Source: Nansenia antarctica (lineage: Eukaryota > Chordata > Actinopteri > Argentiniformes > Microstomatidae). From it: a stretch of DNA of 64,000 nucleotides. Below are positions 13,601 to 28,100 of the stretch, one piece after another. How positions within the stretch are numbered: position 1 is the stretch's first letter; every line of letters starts with the position of its first letter. The position numbers and the translations under genes were made by a program. The stretch spans positions 14,348,843 through 14,412,842 of the forward strand of contig OZ022351.1 of assembly GCA_963989245.1 (NCBI GenBank), written 5' to 3'. Under the pieces are notes generated by a model. That model saw nothing but the letters and a program-made list of their open reading frames with translations, made no database searches and was not told the DNA's origin.

Positions 13601-15936
13601 ACAGTGGTTGAAAGAAACTACCGGTATTTGATACAGAACTGCACTCTGAGCTGAGGCCAGAAACCAGAGACAATGAACGAAGCTAGAGATGAAAGGAACA
13701 CTAGCATCACATCTTTAAGGTAATAATGAGTTAGGATTTCAAAAAGACTCACAGTTGCTATATAAACAAATAATATGTTAGACATATTTCCCCCCCCAAT
13801 TAGCAAGTTAGTAACTACTACTGTGTAAACAAAGGTGGTTTTGGGTAAAAGCTGTTATTTTATTTCAGTACTTCAATATATGGGACAGGAAATTGGGCAG
13901 ATTTGGTTTTATTGCCTTTTAAATGCAATGTGTACATACAAAACAATATCAAGATTTAAAACAGGTGGCATGTGGTCCAGCTCTGATGTGTCCTACTGGC
14001 ATTGAGCTTCCTCCGCTCTTGTGTGCTAACTTCTGTGTTTGTGTGTAGTCTTGCCCTCTACGGTTTCATCTACCATATGGACACCCTTGAGCAAATACAG
14101 TAAAGTAACACATGAGAGTGGGGTTCTAGAACCGTTAAGAGGCAACAATTGCAATGTTTGTCCCGAGATAGTCGGAGTCTGTTTTAAGGTTTTTGTTGCA
14201 GAAAATCTTTTGTTGATGTGAAGTAGTTTAGCTAGATCATGACGGAAAAAACTCCAAATGGAAACAGAAGTTCATGGCGGTAGAACAGTAAGCTGGTGTA
14301 ATACTAGACTTGTAGCATGACTTTGAAATGTGGCACAGGATACTAAAGTCAAAATCTCCTGGCAAGTGAACAATCAAATTTATATCTATTTTTTCATTTC
14401 TCATTTAAATTAATCACAGATAGACTTTTCCGTAGGTTCGGTGAATTCAAGGGCAATTCAATCCTGCAGTTGCTTTTATTAGTTACACACTCCATAAACA
14501 AACTCCGACTCAGGACCATCCTAAACAGATTACTCCACCCACACAGCTACTTACTCACAACTTATGTAGTCAACTATTGTAAAAGAAAATGATAGGGGAT
14601 ATCCAGACAATGATTCATTGTTTTGAATGTAGTACTCACTGTATACAGCTTGTCTGTACATCAGAGTGTACCATGGTCTGGAGTGTTTGATCAAATCACC
14701 CTTAAAAAATAGTAGTCTGACACACTGGGATAACAGGCACATATGTTCCCCATATTATGACGCTGGCCTAAATGTGAACCATTTGTCCATTAACAGCAGT
14801 GAATCTACTGCTTCTTTTGTCTCCGCCATTCTCACTCTTCAAAGGGACTCAATGGGTTAGGATCGTACCTTGTAAAAACAAAAAAAAAGCTATGTTTAGA
14901 ACTGATACCAGAGAGTTTAAAGAAAAAAAAAGGTCATATGCTTCCATTTTTGTTAGCTTTGGTCTGGAGGTATTGTAGACATTCTTTAAAACATTGACAA
15001 CATCTGACCGTTTTTTTTTTTTTTTACGATGGAAGTCATAAGTCTTTGACTCCTCTAGCATGATAGGAGCAGATTCTGGAAGGAGAGACGCAACTCAAAC
15101 CACAGTTTGAATCTACACACTACCGTTTCTGAGAGACACACTGTAAACGAGACTAATAACTTGTGTTAAGCTACCTAACTTTTTTCTACAGTATATAGTA
15201 TATTCTACAGTATTTCTACAATATATATATATATATATGTGACTTCAGGGCATCTTAATTAGCCACAGACAATAAAAACATGGTTTAGATTGACACCTGA
15301 CACGTCGGGGGATAAGGGGAGCCTGGGGAGGTGCTGTGTTTTGTTTAGGTAGTTAGACTCAGGTGTCTATGTCTTTCTTAGGACTTGTTCTGCCTTTACA
15401 CAGCTGAGGAACCAATCACGACATTTGCTACCCGTACTAGGTTTGGCAATAACAATAGCAATGACTTAATGTCCTCGTAAATTACATCCTGAGGGAAAAT
15501 ATCACACATTACAAAAGTAGGAAGGAATGGAAGGGATGCATTAATCCTCCCATAACCTGGTAAATGTAACCTAGTCAATGACAGTACCAATGTTTCAGAC
15601 AACAAACATTCTTACAGTAATGTCCATTAATCTTGTAGGCACATAGCCTACATTATACAAACAAAGCAATACATACAATAGGCAATATCAGCCACCTAAA
15701 TATGTTTTATGCACTTTTGTCTCCTCTGTAATAATTATTCAGAACATACCCAAAGAAAGTAGGAACTCAGCCCTCACTTGTAATGCAGCTCGTCCTCCTG
15801 AAGGGAATCAGGGTTCCTTCTATTCCACAGGTCCAGGCTGCCCCCCTAGTGCCACCGCTTGGACCAGAACTCAATGTGCCAACCATGCCAGAGATACACC
15901 ACGCTGACCCCAGATGCTGTTCAATATAGCAGCCAT

Positions 15937-16020
<84 letters not shown>

Positions 16021-16095
16021 TGCGTGTGTGTGTGTGTGAGCGCGTGTGTGTGTGTGTGTGCGTGTGTGTGTGTGTGCGTGTGTGTGTGTGCGTGC

Positions 16096-16132
<37 letters not shown>

Positions 16133-19100
16133 CGTATGTGTGTGTGTGTGCGTGTGTGTGTGTGTGTGTGCAGAGCTGGATTCATGACAGGTGGAGAGGA
16201 GCCACTGCCTGTGTCTCTCAACCTCGGTGTAAGAAAGAAGCGACCAGCTTGGCAGAGGTAGCGTCCTGGAGGATGCATGTGGTTTTTACTTTTCTGCAGT
16301 TTAGAGAAGACTTGCGGCGTTGGGCACTGATCACAAAGTGCAGCCGATGCCAAGTCCATTATGGGTAACGAATGGGGAAAGAATGATTGGTGGTTCTCTC
16401 TTACTTCATATTTGACATAGGATCTTCTGTAAATTATAAAATAAAATTTGAGCATATGATTGGCCCTGCTGTCCTGTAGCTAGTAAAATAATATACGTTT
16501 TGTGGTGTTTTGTCTGTAAAAGATGTTAAATTTAAAAGCATGGGAATTTGTGACGTTCTCCAAAACATTCTCTCTACATAAATTACGGTATTCAAAGCGG
16601 AATTAACTTTTTGCAGCAGAAATAGTCTGATTACTTTTTACTGTATGGGTTTCCAAAATCCTGGTTACATTTAAAAATATCTATATATTATCATAATATT
16701 TAGTTTTTGATTCTTCAAATAGTATGTTTTTTCAGGTAAGCCTATCAGATAAAGTCTTTCAACTTGAATACTGCATTCTCTACCCTATGAAACATCTAAC
16801 TAATTGGAAATCAACTTTCTACTGAATTTCTCTACCAGAGAACCTTTGGTACAGCAATTAGGAAGACTGTTCTCCTGAGCCATTTGGCCTGTAGTTCTAT
16901 AACTCATCAGCAGAGGGTGCACAACCTCAACAAGGGTTAAATGAAGTGTCATCATGGATTGTGGACTCAGCTCACTAACCAAGTGTTCATTAACTGTCAC
17001 CTTGCTCTGTATCCTAAAGTGCTGCCACCTTGCTCTACATGTACCAGTGATCATGTCTTATTGAATACAACCAAATAACAAGATAAATAAAGACTTGCAC
17101 CTTATACCACCCCCCATTATATTAATGGTGAATGATGACATGTTTACCTTACGTGAATAGCATTGTCTCAATACCATAAGGAAATATCCTACCCATTACA
17201 CATACTTGTTATCTACACTGAGACAAAACAGTCCAAGAAATGTTTTATATGATACAATAAAAAGGCCACCTGTGTAATAAGCAAGAACACATTCTAGGTG
17301 TCAATTCAGTAAACACTTACATACTGTAATAGTAGGCCTTATAAAAATGCAAATCATGTTGGCAGGAGTATCCCTTTTTTTTCAACATAAAAGATCTTTA
17401 AGCAACTGACAATTAACTTACTCAGGCAATTTATCAACCACAGGAGAGCACGAAGTGTGGTAATTGGTAGCAGCTTTGGTAAAAGAGTATTGTATGCAAC
17501 ACTGTTTGTTGCCAAATATATGTAATTCAAGCTAATGAGGCAGTTTGGTTTCAGCTTGTAAAACAAATACCCTGTGGTTAATGGCAGTTATGTGTTATGT
17601 GTGTATATATATACTGTATATATATATATAACTATACTGTTTATCCGTCAATCTGCAGTTAGTGAATACAGTGTAATCACTCTGCTTGTTGAATCTCACA
17701 TACCTTGTCTCTAAATTGACAGAACTGATAATGAAAAAAGGTTCAGTCTGTTCAGATGGTAGGATACAGTACTCATTTACAGGCATATGAACCTATAGCC
17801 TGCAGCATGCAAATATATTAGCACTTTTAGGCAAATATCCTGAAATAAGTAATAATTAAAACACAAAACAGATCATTCATGTGTTGCTTTATGAAAGTCC
17901 TAATCTTCCCGAAATACAAATGTCTGTCTATACGCCAGGAAATAAAAAAAAGGGTTTTTACTCCTAAAATAAAACTGATATTTAACTTGGCTCTGGGTTA
18001 GTTTTAGCTTCTGATGGTAATGATATTATAAAAGGACTAGTGGACAAACCCAATAAATAACTCCAGGTTGTGGTTTCCAGACAGATAGAATGCAGGGAAG
18101 TGGAGGTTACAACTACATCTTGTCGAGGCAGGAGCACACACTGCTAACCCGCTGAAGAGTATCAAATATCCTATACAAAAGTAATGCAATTTGCAAAGTT
18201 CCCTTATCTAAAATTGCCCCTTTTATATAATTTATGTCATTTCATTCCTTTTTGGAAGGGAGTCACTGCTTTCCTAGGGGGAGTTTTCATTCATTATCTT
18301 TTGTTTTGTTAAGCTCAAAATAACTACTTTGAGCTGAACTTCGCATGAATGTTTTCTTTAAAAGATTTAGCACTGGTTGCCCTGTGAATGATCTTATTAG
18401 GTGCTCAATGGCAGTATGTAAAACAGGGGCCAAGTCAAATATCACAGCTTACAAAATCTTTCCTAATATCTAAGAATCCTATATCAGACAAAGATTAAAC
18501 GACATATTATCTCTTTAATCGCTCCAAAATCTATTGAATTAGTTGTAGAATAAAAAGGCTCATTCTGTAAATTCACAATTGCCAAGTTTGTAATGGAGCT
18601 ATCTTAGATCTTCATTATCATTAAGCCAGGGGCCAGATTTACGTTGAGTAACTCTCCAGAAGAGTCATGTGATTGCAGTTACATCATACCCCAGCGGCAT
18701 GCATCTATGCAAAAGACCAAATAAACTGACTGGTAACCACAGAGTGAGGAGAAACGTTTCTCTAGAAATCAGAGCAGTGGAGGTCTTCCCAGTCTGTCTT
18801 GGTCACTGGCATTTTTGTCCTCTTTCCTTGCTCTATGTGTTTTGACACATTAATATTCACCATATGCACACTGTCAGAACATTCCGAGGCACGTTTCATT
18901 TATGCTCTGTGGTGTGGGCAAACAGCGCGTACAGCTGCTGCCTTGAGACAGCTCTCTCCTATGCCTTGGCTCACTGCTGCACCAAAACAGGCGTGTGTCA
19001 GAAACCAGGAATCCACGAGCCAGGCCAACCACTTCAATAAACATCTTACTACAAAGCAGAGCTTTAAACGGGAGCACCCTATATGTTATTTTATCTGACA

Positions 19101-22100
19101 TTGGTTTGTTATCAATAGACCACTTGCTCTAATAAAAATAAATACAAAGCAGGCAGGTGGAATTATCATGTTCAATATATGATATGTGCTACTCTCTTAT
19201 GGCATTAGACTCTTGTTTAATCACAATTTTGAATTCAGCTTACAGAGAGAGGTGGGTCTATTGTATTGAGTGTCTTTGATTGTTTTTTTTTTTTTTTAAA
19301 CCTTTTGAATTTTTGGGATATTGACCCAGTACAGCATGAAATTCCCTCACGGATCACAGGAAAAGAACCTGGATTTTACTGTTTCCTGTAAGTTGTGGAC
19401 TGCACTGAAGTGCATGTTTTCAACAGAAAACTATTTTCTTTTCGAATTCCAAAAAGCAGAGGCCGGGAGGCTTTACTGTACCTTGAGGTGCTTGACCAGT
19501 TTCTGGATCTGCCAATACTCGGAGGAGAGGTCTGTGTTGCTCTCGGGCCTGCGCTCCGGCTGCTCCTCATCCTCCTCACTCTCAGATGAACTCTCGCTGA
19601 AGTCATCGGGGCCAGGGCCTCCTCCTGGGGTCTTACTGGGCACAGAGGGAGATAACAATCAACATCGAGTCTGTGTGACCACTAGGCCTTCTGTTTACAG
19701 TACATATTCATATAAAGGGGTAGTTGTAAGTGCCAGTATATTTATTTTTCAGAAATATTTATTTTGCGCCCCCCCCCCCCCCCCCCGACTAAACGACTAA
19801 AATTACACTACAGTACACTGCTCATTACAAAATTGAAGTGTCAGGTTTGAACTTCCTCAAAATCTAAGCAGCAGGCATAAAGAGAGGAATAAAGTAATGG
19901 GGGGACTGGAGTCGTCATCATACACATAGCAGCAGCCTCTGCCATGGCCATACACGCAAACAGAAATGCAGATGGCTTTTTAAAGTCAGTTGGGCCACTC
20001 GAATAACTGTATCATGAAAACTGCGCACCACGGAGCAATGAAATTTGGTACACATTCAAATGGGGCCGCGGGGAGACAGTTCCCGTGTATACAGATAGCA
20101 TTTCCAGGGGAGCCCATTATCAGAGGAAACCAGCCGCTATGACTGTTTCCCAGGCTGCGGACTTGTAGGCCATGATAAACACTTGAGTGAGGCCCTTATT
20201 AATTAATCAGTAACACACTGTCTTGCGGTGAGTGCAATCACTACTGGCTCCGGCAAGTAGGCTCTCAAAGGTCCCCTCCTGTATCTGTACCAAGTTTCAC
20301 TGAGGCACAGCGAAAAAAGCTATCTCAGAACAGTGGCTAGAACCGACCCAGTAACTTTACTAGCAGCCTGTATACACTGGCAGTCACAATTATAGGGACA
20401 GCTGGAAATGTCACTGCCAAGCGCCAGAGGCAGGAAAGTGTACATCAGGCTGTACATTGGGCTTCTATAAAAGCTTATTATCAATTTCCAGTGACGATAT
20501 CACCACGGGGTGACACGATCTCTCCTGTTACTTCAGTCATCTCCCTCTGTGATGTCAACTGTTTTTATATGGAGTCTATCATGAGGGCACTCTCAGGGGT
20601 GACTTACGTTTTCTGAGACGACTGCCGTCCAGGTAAGGAGGACGCAGAGAAGTTTTTCTTACTCTCCGGTCTCTGCGTCTTCTCCTGCACTTCGGCCGAT
20701 TTCTTGTTCCCCGCACTCTTTTTGGATCTCTTGTCATCTGCTTCCCTATGACGAAATCGAAAAGAGTCATTATCTGTTTTTCTATTTTTAAATCTTTTTT
20801 TATTTTTATCGTAACATATCCAATGCATTAGGGGAAAGGAATCAATTGCCTTTTTTTCTCGCTATTTTTATTTTCTTGCAATTTACACACTTTTATCATG
20901 AGCCAGTTATACATCAAATGGAGACACTTATCACAAGGTGCAGCTGCAGAAGCTCAGGCCCTGCTAGATCTATTTATCAATCCAAAACACCATATGTGAT
21001 AGATCATTTCAGACTTTTTCTGAAACCTCTCCAAAGTTTTCTTTCTGTAATTGAGCGGAGGGGTTCCACGCAGTGAATATATCCATTAACTTTGATCGCC
21101 ATATAATCAGGAATATTTGTGCTTGCCCTCACATTTATAAGCCATATAACCATCTCTTTATAATGTGTGACTGCTGGCATGTGGAGAGGACACACAGAGC
21201 ACATGCGGCCAGCGCTTGACTCCCAGCATCACCCGGTCTTAAAAGCTCATCTATTTTACCAGAGAGAGCCCGCCACGCACAGTACGTGGTAGCAAAGCGT
21301 AGCGATATTTCAAAGACATCTATGAGTGCAATTATCACATACTCATTGGGAGATGAGAGGCCGAGGTTCTTCCATTTCAAAGATGGTTCTAATTTCTTTT
21401 TGCCGCCTGGCTTGTTCTTCACAAGCTGTTGTCTCGCCTTCTCATGCACATTCTTCTCCTGATGCTCGTAAGACCTCTGGGGTTGGCCTTGTTCCTCTGT
21501 ATCAACCGATTCCACATGTTGGATCTTTTGTGTTGATGGAGGTTCTTCTTGAACTGCAAAGTCCTGTTGAGGAAAAAAGGAGGAGGAGGGAAAGAAGTGA
21601 GGAAAAAGGACCTCTCTCAATTTGCACCGAAATGCTAGCAGTGAAATATACAATAAATTTGGGCCGTAAAATTATATGGACTCGGGTCGTTAAAAAGTTC
21701 TTCCTCTGAATGATTGTTCTTTTAACAAAGTCGTCGGCACTTTGCGATTCTTTTGAAGTTATAAGGCATATTTTCCATTCTACATCTGACATGTTGCCTC
21801 TTTATTCATTATGTGAGAGACAGATCACACATTCATGATTCATGTCTGAGGGGATGCCCGCCCCAACCATCTTAGCCCAAGAAGAACCATAGGCCTATAA
21901 AAACTAATCAGGGTTCTGAATTTGTATCAGTGACTGTTCATATAAAAAACGGTCTTTTTCAACATTCCCCAGGCAGAAAACAATTCAGCCTTTATTGAGC
22001 GACGGGAATAAAATAACACATTCCCAAAGCTTTACACAGAAGAGGTCCCCTCCATTAATTGGCTGAACAATATCAAAAGTTTATTGTTTCTTTACATTCC

Positions 22101-25100
22101 TCGTGCTAAAAACCTTACAACTTGGCACAGAGAAAGTAGAGCCTTTGTGTCACTGTTATTCAGAGATGATTTTTTGAAGTTTTGAAGGTCGTTTTCCCAA
22201 CTTTACAACTTACATAAGAATGCCAACAAGACACATATGAATGGTTTGCAGGCAGGAAAGTTTTTTAATCATAGACACCTGCTAGGCAGAAAATAGCCCA
22301 GACTGCCATTGGTTTCTTCTTTGAGCTACATTTTTTGATTTCCAGAGCAGGGAAAAAATAATGAACATGGAGGACCGTGTGTTTGTTCACTAGGTAACGC
22401 CAAGAATGCTCAGTCACTTTCCAAACATTTGTATATCATAAAACTCAAAGTGACCTGCTATTGGAGCAATACAGGCCAATTCAGTTGACTAAGCTGCATA
22501 ATCTGCTTTTTTCAAGGTGTCCAACCTTCCCCATTTTGTATTATACCTGCAATGGATAAACTCCATGTGCTAAGACAGGAGGAAACATTTCAAATTTCTA
22601 CGGCACGCCACAGCGTATAGGCCTATTACAGGGGCCATTCCATCAGAGCAGGGCCAACAGACAAGTGCACTCTCAGGCCCGATGCCTGCAGCTCTCCTCA
22701 CATTTCTCTGCAACATTAGTTTTTTTTACAACAGGGGACTTCCAATGATTGCCACTTTACTTATTTCTTCCATTTGCCTAGCAGCTCCAAACCCTCGCCG
22801 AGTAGTTAGACTCCTAATATTTACTTGTGTTTGGCAGACTTGTATCTAATTACTTGATCCACACGAATGGAAAATAAGAGGTGCAGCAAATGTGCAGCTG
22901 TCTGTCAGTGGAAGGAGCTCAAAGAGGTTACTTTTTGGACAGGGAACATGACAGAAAGCTATATTGAATTCAGGATTTGAATAACAACATTCTAGAAAAA
23001 AGCATTTTTCTGCCAGGCGTTTTACTTTCCGGTGTCATGCATGCAAATGAACAGCATGTCCAATTTCTAATCACATAGACATTTCTCAAATGAGTCCAGG
23101 ACTACATCAAGAAGTTGAGCGTGCGTCCCTGATGCAGCGTCTCGTCTACTCTGGCTGCCTTTGCTTATTTGATTGAGAATGTCTGACCTAATAAAACTGT
23201 GAAAAAGATCTGCTTCCTTGCGTTGGAAAACTAGGAGATATGTTCAGAGATTGGTGCTATTATTTTTGGCTATCGTCTGCCAAGCTCATGTTGACTTGGA
23301 ACACATCGACTTTGGGCTCTTAACACTGCAATCAGAGAGCATGGCCGGAGCTGTTTTAGATAGTGTTTCTGACCTGACGTTCCGCTGGAAGGGATTTTGT
23401 GCTTAAGAGTGACTTCAATTACTTCCTGCATGAAAGGCATATTGTGCTGAGGTGCCCCTTGCACCACAGCAATTATCTTGAAATCAATTTAAATATTTTT
23501 ATAAGCAATCGAATCAACTTTCAAAAGAGGCTCTTAGTTAAGTTCATCGAAAAGAAGTGTGCTAAAGTAATGTATAGACTAGAGAGAGATATGCAGGGGG
23601 TTGGGGCAGGGCAGGAAAATACTGGCTGATTTGAGCACAGTGTGTCTCTTAACATTATGTTAACATACTTTGTTGAACATGGCCACTTCAAAAGAAAAAC
23701 AGAAGCAGATAAAACCTTGATATGACTTGATTTGTATCTCAGCAAACTTATTCACAGAACCTTTTACAGCCTCTGTCCATCATCTTCAGAAGGTTCAGTT
23801 CATGGCATCACTCCTCACACAGGAGCCAGGATGGCCTTTTTACACAGCGCAGCCTGGCACTACTCATTGGGGGTAATAAAGCTCTCACTCATCCACCACT
23901 CAAAACCCATCTCTTTGTGGCACTTTGAATTCTATCACTATCACTAACTAGAAAAGTCATACCGACCAACCACAATTTGACGGAAAGCAATGAGGCTCTA
24001 CCATAATGGTATTATCTTATCAAAATAATGTATGGTTAAACAGCAATGGTTGTTCTGGGACTCTACAGTGATTATATATTATAATTCAGAGAACTTTAGA
24101 TTTTTTCTTTGTCTTGTGATGCAGTATATCGTCCAAAGTACAGCCATGAAACCCTATGTTACATCTGCAAACTATATTACTCTGATAACATCTCTTAATT
24201 CTTTTTAAGACTGATTTCTGTTTACCCTTTCTGCAAATCTTGTTCTATAATAATCAGATTTCCGAAAAGGAAGGACAGAGTTATGTGATCATAAAACTAC
24301 TGAAAAGAAATTAGAATGTACAACATTGATCATAATTCAACAGGAATAAAATATACAAAATATATATGAAAATATATTACATAAAATATAATTGAGTTAA
24401 AAGATACTGTATTTAGGGATCATGTTATTGGCCAACATTGTCAGAGTTAGGCTACTAGTTAGGACCTACAGTGCCATGCATAAGCAATGGGACAGGCTCT
24501 ACTCCAAAAGTTTGGATTTGAAATCCAACAATTACTATGAGGTTAAAGTATAGAACTCAGCGTTTACTTGCTGGTATTTGTGTGCATATTGGTTTTACCA
24601 TTTTTAAATGACAACACTTTTTATACAGTCCCGCTATTATATATCAGGGCACCAAAAGTAATGGGACAGATTCATATGATGTCCAAATTAAGCACTCGTG
24701 TTTACTATTTGCTTGACAATCCTTTGCATGCAATAACTGCCTGAAGTCTGCAATCCATTGACCCCAGCAGACACCGGGTATTCTCTGGGGATGCTCTGCC
24801 AAGCCAGTACCGCAGCTATCTTCAGTTGTTTGTTTTGATCTCTTTTTTTGCCTACAATCTTACCGTCAAGAAATTAAATGCATGTTCAACTGGATTTATA
24901 TCTGAAGACTGACTTTGCCATTGTCTTACTGTATGATGAAGTGTAATCCAATGAGTTTGGAGGCATTTTGACAAGATGTTTCTGTACACTGCGGCCGTCA
25001 GTAGCTACATCATCAATTAAGATAAGATACCCAGTTCTAGTGGCAGCTACACAAGCCCAAACCATGCCCAAAACACCCCATCCACCATGTCTTACAGACT

Positions 25101-28100
25101 ACTGTAGGTGTTGCTATCAATCTTGAGCAGATCCCTTTTTTTCTCTCAAAACTTTCCACCTGCAATCACTCTGGTACATGATAGTATTCATCTCATCTGT
25201 TCACAAGACCTTTTTTTCCAGACATCTGCAGGCTTTTTAGGTACTTTTTTTTAGTACTTTTACTTTTGGAGGATAATTGGTAGTTTGCACCTTGCAGTGA
25301 AACTTCTGTCAACACTGCTGTGATCAATATGTTACACAAATATTCTCAAATAAAAGCTGATAATCTCTACTTTAACTTCATACCTTAACAATACCATAAC
25401 TTTTGGAGTATAGAGGCAAAAGAAGAAAAAAGAGTTCACTGTTCCATTACTTATACAGGGCACTGTGTTCAAAATGAGGCGACACCACACTTTATGTTCT
25501 ACTCAATATATTGTACACAGTATGAATCATTTGGTGTCATTTCTTAGAGCATAAATACCATAGAAACAGCAGCCAGCTTGTATACCACATTTTCCAGCTA
25601 ATACATTTCTGAGTCACTCAGATGCGATTTTATTTTCCCCCCCAGCTTGAAGCCATTATTGGGGTGATGTGTTAATTCATCAAATCACTTAAGCAGGAAA
25701 CAGCACTACCGAATGAATCACTGGCATTTCAAAACTACACATGACTCGTGTGTGAGTCAACTCGACTGTTTTTGACATTATTTTAAAACGGGGGGTGATT
25801 TGGAACGCAGAGCGGTGAGGCGGCTTCGGAGAGGTTTCGCTCTGTGACAACCAGACACTAGCTCACATGTGAGGACAAGTGCAGACACTGATTTCACAAT
25901 GGTTAGAGTAACTCGCTTTATCCACTATGTCATGTATGATCCCCTGTGTTTCACACTGTTACTAACAGAGAGGAAAACATGAATCGGATGTTTAAGAGGT
26001 TTCTGTTAGTCACACTTTAGTCATACTGTTGACCCCAATTGCTGTCGTCGAGGCCCATGCCAGGGGAGGCTGGTGGAGGTAGAAATCAGGGGACGGGCAC
26101 ATTGTAACGCATGGAATGGAATGAGGAATGGTATCAAACATGGCACCACTCCTCATTCCATTCCATGTATTACGATGAGCCAGTCCTCTGTTTTCTACCC
26201 CCATCAACCTCCACTGGCCCACACAATGATTACTTTGTGATGATTGAGATTTAATAATAATGAATAATGTTGTTATATTATGTTATATTGCCATGCAATC
26301 AGCTTGTCAGTCAATTGTTGGAATTTGGTATTTTATGCTTTTATTTAGAGCGGAAGTCTCTCTGTGGCAAAGGCCCACCTGGAAGAACATCTGAAAAAGG
26401 GCTGCACAGATGACCGACACCAGGAAGAGGTCACGCTCCCACCTGACATGCCACCAGTCAATCCACCAGAGCACGAACTAGATATCAGTCCACCCAGGTG
26501 GAGTGAAGTAGACAACACTGTGCGTAGAGCAAGGGCCGCGTCAGCTCCAGGTCCCAACGGAGTTCCATACAGGCTCTACAAAAACGCACCAGATGTCCTG
26601 AGATTCCTCTGGAAGCTGATGAAAGTTGTGTGGCAAAAGAAGGCGATACCAACGTCCTGGCGGAGAGCCGGAGGGATCCTTATCCCCAAGGAAAAGGACT
26701 CAACAGAAATCGGACAGTTCCGGCAGATCAGCCTTCTAAATGTCGAGGGAAAAATCTTCTTCAGCGTGGTCGCTCATAGACTGGCAGGATACCTGCAAAG
26801 AAACAACCTGATTGACACGTCAATCCAGAAAGCAGGCATCTCAGGCTTCTCAGGGTGTGTCGAACATGCTAGTGTCATCTGGCATCAGATCCAGGTCGCC
26901 AAGAAGGAGGGAACGGACCTCCACGTGGTGTTCCTGGATCTCGCGAATGCCTTTGGCTCAGTCCCTCACAACCTCCTGTGGACAGCCTTCGACTACTTCA
27001 GGATCCCACCAGCTCTCACAACCCTTGTCAAGGCCTACTTCCAGGACGTCCAGCTCTGCGTGACCACAGCAGAGTACACCACAGCATGGCAACATCTGGA
27101 AGTGGGAATCATGGCCGGCTGCACCATCTCCCCGCTGGCCTTCACCATGGCCATGGAGGTCATTATTCGGGCCTCTCGATGGGTGGTTGGCGGACAGCGA
27201 ATAAGACCTGGGCTGAGGCTGCCGCCGATCAGAGCCTACATGGATGACCTCACAACACTCACCACGACCAAGGCTTGCACAGTACGGCTACTAAGAAAGC
27301 TCCAGGAAAACATTGAGTTGGCTCGCATGAAGATCAAGCCGAGCAAGTCCAGAAGCATCTCCATTGTCAAGGGGAAGCTGTCAGACCACCGCTTCCACAT
27401 TGGCAAAGAACCCATTCCAACGGTCTCCGAGAAGCCTGTGAAGAGCCTAGGTCGTTGGTATGATGCCTCCCTCAAAGATAAAGAGCAAGTAGAGCAGCTC
27501 AGGAAGGAGGTAGCCAGCGGCCTGGAGAACATCGACAGAACCCTGCTTCCTGGCAAGCTGAAGCTCTGGTGCATGCAGTATGGACTACTTCCACGTCTCC
27601 TGTGGCCACTAACCCTCTATGAAGTTCCTCTCTCAAAGGTGGAAAAGCTGGAGAGACTGGTCAACTCATATGCAAGGAAGTGGCTTGGCCTTCCCAGGTG
27701 CCTCAGCAGCATTGGGCTCTACGGCAAAGGGATGTTACACCTGCCCATTTCCAGTCTGACAGAGGAGTACAAGTGTGCCAAAGTCAGACTGGAGATGATG
27801 CTTCTGGATTCGAATGATCCATTTGTAGCCCAAGCTGCCCCCATCCTGGCCACTGGGAGGAAGTGGACCCCATTGGCTGCAACTGAGCAGGCAAAGGCAG
27901 CACTCAGACACAGGGACATTGTGGGCCGAGTGCAGGAGGGGAGGAGTGGTCTTGGCCTCGGGATTAGTACACCGGCCTGGAGCAAGGCCAATCCATCTCA
28001 GAGACGCAAGCTGGTGGTCCAGGAGGTACGTCGGGAAGAGGAAGCAGGAAGGCGCGCACAAGCTGTGGCGCAGTCAAAGCAAGGGCAGTGGATGGCATGG

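Noticed and set aside
15859..16455. Cys-Val and His-Thr repeat frames
   Set aside because: Translations of the GT/CA microsatellite in an intron.
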